NCBI RefSeq assembly: GCF_001984035.1
Contig: NZ_CP019449.1
Span: 3,100,001 to 3,164,000 of the forward strand
Direction: 5' to 3'
Source of the DNA: Sphingopyxis sp. QXT-31
GTDB lineage: Bacteria; Pseudomonadota; Alphaproteobacteria; Sphingomonadales; Sphingomonadaceae
DNA: 64,000 bases
How positions within the stretch are numbered: position 1 is the first letter of the stretch; every line of letters begins with the position of its first letter. The notes under the pieces were generated by a model. The model was not told the DNA's origin and ran no database searches. It saw nothing but the letters and a program-made list of their open reading frames with translations. The position numbers were made by a program, and so were the translations under genes. Shown piece by piece: positions 43,690 to 51,555 of this stretch.

Positions 43690-44057
43690 AGAAATCTGTC
43701 ACATTCGCGCTGGGCCTCGCGCTCACCGCAGGACTTGCCGCTTGCGGCCAGCAAGGCGAAACCTCGAAACCGGCCGAAGACGCGGCCGCGCCCGCGAAGG
43801 ATGTCGGCGCCATGGCGATGCCGGCCGAAACCAGGCACGGCAAGGGCACGGGAAGCGTGACCGCAATCGACACCGCGGCCGGGGAGGTCACCCTCGATCA
43901 TGGCGCGATCGCCGAACTCGATTGGCCGGCGATGACGATGGGCTTCGCCGCGCCGCAGAAGCTGCTGGAAGGTCTGGCGGTCGGAGACCGGGTGAGTTTC
44001 GAGCTCGACTGGAACGGCAAGGCGGGAACGATCACGCGGATTGAAAAGATGAAATAG
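43686..44057 (+). CDS. cusF: Periplasmic copper chaperone CusF-like lipoprotein
   Basis: The 123-residue protein has a lipobox (LTAGLAACG) and a C-terminal CusF domain ([44 protein letters not shown]). The W, two Met and the His in LDHGAI...DWPAMTMGF are the Cu(I)-binding set of CusF. Its start overlaps the cusA stop by four bases. It closes the cusCBAF operon and converges with the TauE/SafE gene 25 bases on. Confidence 0.9.
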   Translation: MKKSVTFALGLALTAGLAACGQQGETSKPAEDAAAPAKDVGAMAMPAETRHGKGTGSVTAIDTAAGEVTLDHGAIAELDWPAMTMGFAAPQKLLEGLAVGDRVSFELDWNGKAGTITRIEKMK

Positions 44058-44082
44058 ACGGTGGCGGCGGGCGGCAGGAACC

Positions 44083-44880
44083 TCAACCGCCCGCGGTCGC
44101 GAAAAGAGCGCTCGCGCTCCTGACGAGCATATAGGCTGCGACCGTGAAGATAAGGCCGGCGAAGATCGCGGTCAGCGCCCCCCGGCTCGATAATTGACGC
44201 GCGGCGCGTGTCCCGGCGATACCGCCGGCGAGTCCCCCGGCGATGAAGACTGCGGCCAGCGGCCAGTCGATCAATCCCGACACCGCATAGCTCAGCGCCG
44301 TGGTCAGCCCGAAGGCGGTGACCGCGACGAGGCTGGTGCCGACCGCGTTGAGGATCGGCATCTTCGTAGAGGCGATCAGCCCAGGCACGATCAGGAACCC
44401 GCCGCCGATACCGAAAAATCCCGAAAAGCCCCCGGTGCCGAGACCATAGCCGAGCACTTTCGGCGCATTATGGCGATTGCAGGCGGCCCCCTCGATGCCG
44501 GGATTGTCTCGCCCGCGCAGCATCAGCACGCCTACGACGAGCATCAGCAACGCGAAGAGGAAGAGCAGTTTCTGCCCGTCGATCGCCTTGCCGATGGTCG
44601 AGCCTGCGAGCGCGCCGACGATGCCGCTCCCCGCATAGAGAAAGCCGCAGCGCCATTTGACCGTCCCGGCGCGTGCATGCTGCGCGAGCCCCGAGGCCGC
44701 GTTGGCGGCAACCGCGAGCGCGCTCGTCCCGATCGCTACATGCGGGCTCGCGACCCCGACGAGATAGACCATCAGCGGCACTGCGAGAATCGAGCCGCCA
44801 CCGCCGACAAGGCCGAGGGTGAAGCCGACGATGCCGCCCGACAGGCCGCCGAGCAGATATTGAAGCGTGTCGAGCGTCAC
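44083..44880 (-). CDS. TauE/SafE-family membrane protein (anion exporter)
   Basis: The 265-residue protein has about eight membrane helices and the two-fold family pattern (GGIVGFTLGLVGGGGSILAVPLMVYLVG, GFFGIGGGFLIVPGLI). TauE/SafE members export sulfite, sulfonates or related sulfur anions. I take the GTG at 44880, whose GTGA overlaps the upstream stop by four bases; the longer frame from 45015 runs through the SQR gene. It is the last gene of the sulfide operon and would export the sulfite or thiosulfate that results. Confidence 0.88.
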   Translation of the reverse strand: MTLDTLQYLLGGLSGGIVGFTLGLVGGGGSILAVPLMVYLVGVASPHVAIGTSALAVAANAASGLAQHARAGTVKWRCGFLYAGSGIVGALAGSTIGKAIDGQKLLFLFALLMLVVGVLMLRGRDNPGIEGAACNRHNAPKVLGYGLGTGGFSGFFGIGGGFLIVPGLIASTKMPILNAVGTSLVAVTAFGLTTALSYAVSGLIDWPLAAVFIAGGLAGGIAGTRAARQLSSRGALTAIFAGLIFTVAAYMLVRSASALFATAGG

Positions 44881-46457
44881 GCCCCCGAACCGATCGGCGC
44901 CGGCGCCGCGAGCCACTCGCGGCCGCGCAGCATGCCGTGCCAGTAGACCGGCGGTAGAATCTTTTCCTTGAGCAGCCAGGAGATGCGCGACGGCCGCGTG
45001 CCCTCGATCATCCATTTGGGAAAGGTCGGGAGCAATTTCCCGCCATAGCCGAATTCGGCGAGGACGATCTTCCCCGCTTCGACGGTCAGCGGGCAGCTCC
45101 CATAACCGTCATAAGCTGCCACTGGCGGAGCGCCATCGAGCGCGGCGAGCGCGTTGAGCGCCACGACAGGCGCCTGTTTGCGCGCGGCGGCCGCAGTCTT
45201 GGCGTTGGTGGTTGCAGCGACATCCCCGAGCGCGAAGACATTGGCGTACACACTATGGCGGAGCGTCGCCTCGTCGACCGCGACGAAGCCGGAGGGCGCC
45301 GCGAGCGGGCTCGATGCGATAAATTCGGGGGCGACCTGCGGCGGGACGACATGGATCATGTCGAAGCGTTCCTCGACCCGGCGGACGGCGTCGCCGCGAC
45401 GCTGCTCGAAGAGCGCGACTTTTGCCGGCCCGTCGATCGACACGAGACGCGATTCTAGCTGCAGATCGACGGCGTAGCGCGCGATATAGGCTTCGAGCGC
45501 AGGCACATAGGCGGCGACCCCGAACAGCGACGGCGTCGCCGTATGGAACTGCACCTCGGCCTGCCCGAGCAACCCGGCGCGCTCCCAGCGGTGGCACGAG
45601 AGATACATCGCCTTCTGCGGGGCGCCCGCGCATTTGATCGGCATCGGCGGCTGGGTGAACAGTGCACGGCCGCCGCGAAAACGGCGCACCAGACGGTCGG
45701 TATAGGGCGCAAGATCGTATCGATAGTTGGACGTTACGCCGTCCGCGCCGAGCGCTCCGGCGAGCCCTGGGATCGCGTCCCAGTCGAGCTTGAGCCCCGG
45801 ACAGACGATGAGCGCGCGATAGCCGAGCACGCGCCCATCGGCGAGCGTCACCCGGTCGCTCGCGGGATCGAAGGATGCCGCCGCGCCGCGGACCCATTCG
45901 GCGCCTGCTGGGATCAGCCCCGCTTCGTCGCGCCGGGTTGCCTCGGCCGCAAAAATGCCGCCGCCGACCATCGTGAACCCGGGCTGGTAATAATGATCCG
46001 CGCATGGCTCGACGATCGCGATCGACACCCCGGGACGGCGGCGCAGGATGCTCGCTGCGGTCGCGATCCCCGCGCTGCCGCCACCGATCACGATGATATC
46101 ATAATGCGCGACACTACCATCGGCGCCGCGCGCCGACGCCATACCGGCAAGCTGCTCGGAGCGCGCGCCTGAGCGGCAATAGGCCAGAACCGGCGCCGGG
46201 AGGTCGGCGAGCGCTCGGGCCATTGTGGCGACATCGCCTTCATCGATCCCGCCCGACATGACGGGAATATGCACGAAGCGAAGGCCGTGCGCCTCTGCAG
46301 CAGCGGCGATCGCCGCTGCCGTCGGCTGCCCTGCTTCCTCGCCATCGGGGCGATTGCAGACGATCGAGCGGAACCCCGACGCGGCGAGCGCGACGACATC
46401 GGCCGGGTCGATCTGCGGCGACACGCTGAGTGCTGGGGTCAGGCTCCTGATGGTCAT
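44877..46457 (-). CDS. DUF442-domain/sulfide:quinone oxidoreductase-like fusion
   Basis: The 526-residue protein starts with a phosphatase-like DUF442/TIGR01244 domain (residues 1 to about 110) with a signature Cys in VLAYCRSGARS, then a Rossmann FAD domain IIVIGGGSAGIATAASILRR and an SQR-like region (YYQPGFTMVGGG, QPPMPIKCAGAPQKAMYLS, SVYANVFALGDVA). Cysteines near 318 and 334 could serve the sulfide site. It would oxidise sulfide to a persulfide on quinone and pass it on via the DUF442 domain. The two parts are separate genes in many organisms. The ATG at 46457 follows GGAGAAACA. Confidence 0.85.
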   Translation of the reverse strand: MTIRSLTPALSVSPQIDPADVVALAASGFRSIVCNRPDGEEAGQPTAAAIAAAAEAHGLRFVHIPVMSGGIDEGDVATMARALADLPAPVLAYCRSGARSEQLAGMASARGADGSVAHYDIIVIGGGSAGIATAASILRRRPGVSIAIVEPCADHYYQPGFTMVGGGIFAAEATRRDEAGLIPAGAEWVRGAAASFDPASDRVTLADGRVLGYRALIVCPGLKLDWDAIPGLAGALGADGVTSNYRYDLAPYTDRLVRRFRGGRALFTQPPMPIKCAGAPQKAMYLSCHRWERAGLLGQAEVQFHTATPSLFGVAAYVPALEAYIARYAVDLQLESRLVSIDGPAKVALFEQRRGDAVRRVEERFDMIHVVPPQVAPEFIASSPLAAPSGFVAVDEATLRHSVYANVFALGDVAATTNAKTAAAARKQAPVVALNALAALDGAPPVAAYDGYGSCPLTVEAGKIVLAEFGYGGKLLPTFPKWMIEGTRPSRISWLLKEKILPPVYWHGMLRGREWLAAPAPIGSGA

Positions 46458-46488
46458 TGTTTCTCCATTCGGGGAAAGGTGTCGGCGC

Positions 46489-47367
46489 TCACAGCCGATC
46501 GATCGGTATCTTGAGATAGGCGACGCCATTGTCCTCCGCGGGCGGCAAGCGCCCCGCCCGCATATTGACCTGTATCGAAGGCAGCAGCAGCCGAGGCATC
46601 GCGAGTTCGGTATCGCGCGCGCGGCGGCGAGCGACGAACTCGTCTTCGGAGATACCATCGCGCGCGTGGACGTTTGCGGCACGCTGCTCGGCGACGGTCG
46701 TTTGCCAGCGGTGCTCCTGCCGCTCCGCGGTCAGATAGTCGTGGCACATGAAGAGCGGCGTATCGCCGGGGAGCTCAAGGATGCGGCGGAGCGACCGGAA
46801 CAGAAAAACAGCATCGCCGCCCGGAAAATCAGCGCGCGCCGAGCCGTAATCGGGCATGAACATCGTGTCGCCGACGAACACCACATCGCCGATCACATAA
46901 GCAACACAAGCTGGCGTATGACCGGGAACATGGAGCACGGTAACTGGCAGTTCGCCAATTGCGAAACGGTCGCCATCGGACCAGAGACGATCGAAATCCG
47001 AGCCATCACGGCGAAATTCGGGTCCGGCGTTGAAGATGTCGCCGAACACAGCCTGAACGTCCCGGATATGCTCGCCGATCGCGATCGCGCCGCCGAGCCT
47101 TTCCTTGATCCAAGCTGCTGCCGAGAGATGATCGGCATGCGCGTGGGTCTCCAAAAGCCAGTCGATCGCGATGCCCTCGGCGCGGACATACTCCATGATC
47201 GCTTCGGCCGAGGCGGTCGAGGTACGCCCGGCAGCTGCGTCATAGTCTAGCACACTGTCGATCACCGCGCCGCGCTTCGTGCGCCGATCATGGACCAAAT
47301 AGCTGATCGTCGAGGTCTCGGGATCGAAGAAGCCGCGCACCGCCGCCGTATCTTTCGCTATCGACAT
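46489..47367 (-). CDS. Persulfide dioxygenase-like MBL-fold hydrolase (ETHE1/BLH type)
   Basis: The 292-residue metallo-beta-lactamase-fold protein has THAHADHLS, HVPGHTPACVAYV, GDTMFMPDYGSAR and MCHDY in order, the iron-binding set of the ETHE1/persulfide dioxygenases, and the C-terminal part ends IPIDRL with PSIQVNMRAGRLP. It would oxidise glutathione or protein persulfide to sulfite. It is the first gene of the sulfide operon, 31 bases before the SQR fusion. A start at 47436 with a farther AAGGAG is possible. No ArsR-type BigR gene is adjacent. Confidence 0.85.
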   Translation of the reverse strand: MSIAKDTAAVRGFFDPETSTISYLVHDRRTKRGAVIDSVLDYDAAAGRTSTASAEAIMEYVRAEGIAIDWLLETHAHADHLSAAAWIKERLGGAIAIGEHIRDVQAVFGDIFNAGPEFRRDGSDFDRLWSDGDRFAIGELPVTVLHVPGHTPACVAYVIGDVVFVGDTMFMPDYGSARADFPGGDAVFLFRSLRRILELPGDTPLFMCHDYLTAERQEHRWQTTVAEQRAANVHARDGISEDEFVARRRARDTELAMPRLLLPSIQVNMRAGRLPPAEDNGVAYLKIPIDRL

Positions 47368-47622
47368 AAGCTGATGCCGTGCAGCCGCGAGCGGGACATC
47401 CGCTGCTAAAGTCCATGCAGCCCGGTCCTCCTCCATGATCAGCGAATACTCCTTCCAGGAACAGCGGACGCGCGATTCTGAGCAAATGCATCCGCTCTCA
47501 ATAGAAAGAGACGCAGCGAAACGAGTTTACCCCACTCCTATATTGCCCAACCGAGTCTGACACGGATGGAGCAAGGATCGCTCGCTTTGCGGCAGACCGC
47601 CGTAAGCGGCGCCGCGCGGGAA

Positions 47623-49422
47623 TCAGTAAAAGCGAAGATTGTCGATTTCGCCCCATGAACTTGCGCCCGCCTCGCGCTGGACGACGACACCGACCTGCAC
47701 GAGATCGTCGCCGCGCCAGGACGGCGCATCGCCGCGGCGGGGGCGCGTCGCCACGAGCGCGGAGAAGGGCACGCGCAGCTCGGACCAGCCTTCCTTCGCT
47801 TCGATCGGCGCGGTGAATTCGCCTGCGAGCGTGTTGACCACGAGGAGATAGCGGCCGGCGCCGCGCATATCGAGCCGGACGCCTGCGAACTTGCGCGCAT
47901 CGACCGGACGGACCGAACCACGGCTCAAGGGCACGAGGATGCCGCCCTCGGGCTTGTCCTTGAGCGACATCTGCACCGCGAAGGCAAGCGCCGAGCCGTC
48001 GCCGCCCGCGTGGGTCACGCGGTTGGTGACCACCGAGGAACGCTCGACGCCGCCATCCATGTCGGTGAGGCGGAGCGTGTCGAGCGAGCTCCGTCCATCG
48101 GCGCGTTCGAAATCGTCGATCAGCGCCTCAGCGGGCAACGCCGGGAGCGTCGTGGCGAGGTTGCCCGCGGGCAGCTTCACCCCGGCGCCATGGACGAGCT
48201 TGCCGTCGACGAAAACACGGTCGATCTTCTCGACATCGCCGATCGCTTCCCACGGCTTGCCGTCGATGAGCACAAGATCGGCGCGCTTGCCCTTCTCGAT
48301 CGTGCCGCGGTCGGCCGAAAGTCCGAGCGCGAGCGCGCTATTCGACGTGCCCGCGAGCAGCGCCGCCTTCGGCGTGAGGCCAGCCGCAACGAGCAATTCC
48401 ATTTCCTGGAGCGTCGAGACGCCGTGCTTCGCACCGCCGATCCCCGCGTCGGTCCCGACCGCGATCGTGACGCCGGCCGCGTGGAGATTGCGGACATTCT
48501 CTTCGGCGAAGCCATATTTGCGAATGCGCAGGCGCGTCGCGGCATCGTCCTTGCGCCCGGGGCCGATCTCGTCGGGCTTCAGCTGATAGATGGCGAGCGT
48601 CGGGGCGTAGAAGGTGCCCGCCTTCTTGATCCGGGCGATCGCGTCGGCATCGAGCACGCCGTCCTGGATGCTGTGCGCGATCACGTCGATGCCGGCGTCG
48701 GCGGCGAGCTTGCCGCGTTCGACGGTCACCGTATGAGTGAGCACGCGCTGGCCATGCTTGTGCGCCTCGTCGGCGAGTGCGGCGAGGGTCTCGACGTTCA
48801 TCGAGGTTTCCTCGGGCAGCTGGCCGTAGCGCCAGCCGTCGGCGAAAGCCTTGATATAGTCGGGGCGATAGGGCTGGAGCGCCTGCACCTCGCGCCGCGC
48901 GCTCTCGGCGGTCGCGACCCATTTGGTGGTATTGGTGTCACCCCAGTCGGCGCCGTGGCCGCCCGGCGTGCTCATGCGCGCGACGAAGTTGACGTGCGGC
49001 GCGTAGATGTCGGCGAGCCAGGCGCGGCGCGGCGCGAAGGCTTCGGGCTGCTGGTGGAAGTCGTTCACGGTCGTCACGCCGCTCGAGAGGTAAGCGTTGG
49101 CGATTTGCGGCAGCGCGGCGGGCGAGCCCGACGGCGACCAGTGCGTATGGACGTCGATGAAGCCCGGGAGCAGCGCCTTGCCGTCGGCACGCACTATCTT
49201 CGCGCCCTTGGGAGCCTTGACGTCAGCTCCGACCGCATCGATCCGGCCACCCCGCACGACGACGGTGCCGCGATAGGGATCCTTGCCCGTGGCATCGAAG
49301 ATCGTCGCGCCGGTGATCGCGACCAGCTCGCCGCCCGGTTCGGCGAGTACCGACTGGCTCGCCCAGCCAAGCCCGGCGGCGAGCGCCGTTCCCGCTACGA
49401 TCATCTTCCGAAAACTGGCCAC
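47623..49422 (-). CDS. Secreted amidohydrolase with C-terminal CIA30-like domain
   Basis: The 599-residue protein has a signal ending VLAEP. The amidohydrolase domain keeps all metal ligands: HTHWSP (first HxH), the lysine in YIKAFADG, LTHTV, IAHSIQDG and GTDAG. After about residue 440 a CIA30/galactose-binding-like domain follows (LIDDFERADGRSSLDTLRL, GRYLLVVNT, FSALVATRPRR, EIDNLRFY). It probably hydrolyses an imidazolone, dipeptide or similar amide in the periplasm. It is divergent from the symporter at 49626. No clear gene lies in 47368-47622. Confidence 0.85.
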   Translation of the reverse strand: MASFRKMIVAGTALAAGLGWASQSVLAEPGGELVAITGATIFDATGKDPYRGTVVVRGGRIDAVGADVKAPKGAKIVRADGKALLPGFIDVHTHWSPSGSPAALPQIANAYLSSGVTTVNDFHQQPEAFAPRRAWLADIYAPHVNFVARMSTPGGHGADWGDTNTTKWVATAESARREVQALQPYRPDYIKAFADGWRYGQLPEETSMNVETLAALADEAHKHGQRVLTHTVTVERGKLAADAGIDVIAHSIQDGVLDADAIARIKKAGTFYAPTLAIYQLKPDEIGPGRKDDAATRLRIRKYGFAEENVRNLHAAGVTIAVGTDAGIGGAKHGVSTLQEMELLVAAGLTPKAALLAGTSNSALALGLSADRGTIEKGKRADLVLIDGKPWEAIGDVEKIDRVFVDGKLVHGAGVKLPAGNLATTLPALPAEALIDDFERADGRSSLDTLRLTDMDGGVERSSVVTNRVTHAGGDGSALAFAVQMSLKDKPEGGILVPLSRGSVRPVDARKFAGVRLDMRGAGRYLLVVNTLAGEFTAPIEAKEGWSELRVPFSALVATRPRRGDAPSWRGDDLVQVGVVVQREAGASSWGEIDNLRFY

Positions 49423-49625
49423 GCGCGTCTCCTCGATTGTCTGATTGTCGCCCTGCCCTGCTTTGACGCAGCGGCGGTAGATATCCCCACCAGCCTGTTC
49501 GGTCCGCGCCCGCCATGTCGCAACAATATGCGCTTGTCGACCGCATTGCTGCTGCGGAACCGCGCCGCACTTGCGTCTCTGCTTCCTGTACGCCCCGGCC
49601 GGGGCGAAGCCGGAACGGGACAGTC

Positions 49626-50912
49626 ATGAACAGAGCTTTCGCCTTCATCCTCATCTTCGCCATGGTCGCCGGGATTGCGGCGGGCTGGTTCGTGAATTCG
49701 CATTACCCGGCCGCAAGAGCCGCCGAAATCGCCGACAATCTCTCGATCCTTACCGACCTCTTTCTGCGGCTCATCAAGATGATCATCGCGCCGCTCGTCT
49801 TCGCGACCCTCGTTGCTGGGATCGCGCATATGGAAGACGCCGCCGCGATCGGCCGCGTCGGCGCGAAGACGATGGGCTGGTTCATCGGGGCCTCGATCGT
49901 GTCGCTCTCGATCGGGCTCGTCATGGTCCACCTGCTCCAGCCGGGCGCGAGCCTCGCGCTCGACCTGCCGACAACCGGCGCTGAAGGCCTCGTCGCGACC
50001 GGCGACTTCTCGCTCAAGCAATTCGTCACCCACCTCATCCCGCAATCGATCGTCCAGGCGATGGCCGAGAACGAGATCCTCCAGATCGTCGTCTTCTCGG
50101 TCCTCGTCGGCTCGGCGGTGGCCGCCATCGACGACAAGGCTCCCGCCGTGCTCGCCCTCGTCGAGCAGGTCGCCGCGATCATGCTCAAGGTAACCGGCTT
50201 CGTGATGAAGACCGCCCCGGTCGCAATCTTCGCCGCGCTCGCCTCGACCGTCGCGACGCAGGGCCCCGGCGTCCTCGTGACCTATGCGGGCTTCGTCTCG
50301 GGCTTCTATCTCTCGCTCGGCGCGCTCTGGCTTGTGCTTTTCCTCGCCGCGCTCGCGATCATCGGCACGCGCGCCTTCGGACTGTTCCGCGGCATCCGCA
50401 CTCCGGTGCTCCTCGCCTTTTCGACCGCCAGCTCGGAAGCCGCCTATCCGAAGACGATGGAGGAGCTCGAGAAGCAGGGCGTCAACCGCCGCATCGTCTC
50501 CTTCGTCCTGCCGCTGGGCTACAGCTTCAATCTCGACGGCTCGATGATGTATTGCACTTTCGCGGTGCTCTTCATCGCGCAGGCCTATGGCATTGACATG
50601 AGTATCGGCCAGCAGATCACGATGCTGCTCCTGCTCATGGTGACGTCGAAAGGCATGGCGGGCGTCCCGCGTGCCTCGCTCGTCGTGATCTCGGCGACAC
50701 TCGCCTACTTCAAACTGCCCGAGGCCGGGCTGCTCCTGATCCTCGCGGTCGACCATCTGCTCGACATGGGCCGCTCGGCGACCAACGTCGTCGGCAATTC
50801 GGTCGCTGCCGCCGTCATCGACCACTGGGAAGGCCGCAGAATGGCGCGCGAAGCGGCTGCCGGCGAGCCCGTACCCACCGAACAACTACCCTCTCTCGCA
50901 ACCAAGGAGTGA
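49626..50912 (+). CDS. Dicarboxylate/amino-acid:cation symporter (DAACS)
   Basis: The 428-residue protein has eight membrane helices and the DAACS signatures: FSTASSEAAYPKTMEEL (serine-rich loop), PLGYSFNLDGSMMY (NLDG for the NMDGT motif), and MGRSATNVVGNSVAA at the end. It would import glutamate, aspartate or C4-dicarboxylates with H+ or Na+. The ATG at 49626 follows GGAACGGGACAG; the frame upstream lacks homology. The RidA gene starts three bases after its stop. Confidence 0.9.
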   Translation: MNRAFAFILIFAMVAGIAAGWFVNSHYPAARAAEIADNLSILTDLFLRLIKMIIAPLVFATLVAGIAHMEDAAAIGRVGAKTMGWFIGASIVSLSIGLVMVHLLQPGASLALDLPTTGAEGLVATGDFSLKQFVTHLIPQSIVQAMAENEILQIVVFSVLVGSAVAAIDDKAPAVLALVEQVAAIMLKVTGFVMKTAPVAIFAALASTVATQGPGVLVTYAGFVSGFYLSLGALWLVLFLAALAIIGTRAFGLFRGIRTPVLLAFSTASSEAAYPKTMEELEKQGVNRRIVSFVLPLGYSFNLDGSMMYCTFAVLFIAQAYGIDMSIGQQITMLLLLMVTSKGMAGVPRASLVVISATLAYFKLPEAGLLLILAVDHLLDMGRSATNVVGNSVAAAVIDHWEGRRMAREAAAGEPVPTEQLPSLATKE

Positions 50913-50914
50913 AT

Positions 50915-51376
50915 ATGTCTCGTATCGAAAGCCGTCTCGCCAGTCTCGGGATCGAACTGCCCCAGGTCTGCCCGCCCGTCGCCAACTATGTGTCGTCGAC
51001 CCGGTCGGGCAACATCGTCCAGATCTCGGGCCAGCTCTCAACCCATGCCAGTGGCGGGATCAAGGGAACGGTCGGCGCCGACTGCAGCCTTGCCGACGGC
51101 ATCATCGCCGCGCGGCTCTGCGCGATCAACCTCATCGCCCAGTTCAAGGCGGCTGCGGACGGCGACCTCGACCGCGTCGCACGCGTCCTCCGGCTCGGCG
51201 GCTATGTCCAGGCCGGCGCGGAATTCTACGAGATTCCGACGGTGATGAACGGCTGCTCGGACCTCATCGTCGATGTCTTCGGCGAAGCCGGAAAACATGC
51301 CCGCTCGGCGATCGGCGTTTACCGTCTGCCGTTCAACTTCGCGGTCGAGGTCGATGCGGTGATCGAGCTGGCCTGA
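50915..51376 (+). CDS. RidA/YjgF-family protein
   Basis: The 153-residue protein has the RidA fold, with VSSTRSGNIVQISGQLS, GGYVQAGAEFYEIPTVMNG and RSAIGVYRLPFNFAVEVDAVIELA. The typical arginine that binds the imine-derived acid is in R-S-A-I-G. It would clear reactive enamines or imines made by PLP enzymes, or act as a deaminase. The start follows AAGGAG and overlaps the leader of the previous stop. It is longer than the usual 130 residues and belongs to the YjgH/Rid6-like branch. Confidence 0.85.
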   Translation: MSRIESRLASLGIELPQVCPPVANYVSSTRSGNIVQISGQLSTHASGGIKGTVGADCSLADGIIAARLCAINLIAQFKAAADGDLDRVARVLRLGGYVQAGAEFYEIPTVMNGCSDLIVDVFGEAGKHARSAIGVYRLPFNFAVEVDAVIELA

Positions 51377-51555
51377 ACGGTGACAGGCGGCGGAAACTGG
51401 AAAATTTCGCTGTAGCGCAAAGGGTTGTAATTTTCTGCGCCAATGCTGATGGGGATATGTCGATAACTTGCGTCAAAGCGAGACGAGATGGAGGAAAAAT
51501 CCATCCGCCGCACGGAGGACGACGCGCCGATCGGGTCGAAACAAGGGGACATGGC

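Noticed and set aside
47288..47491. 67-codon minus-strand ORF upstream of the persulfide dioxygenase
   Set aside because: It overlaps that gene in another frame and shows no protein-like pattern.
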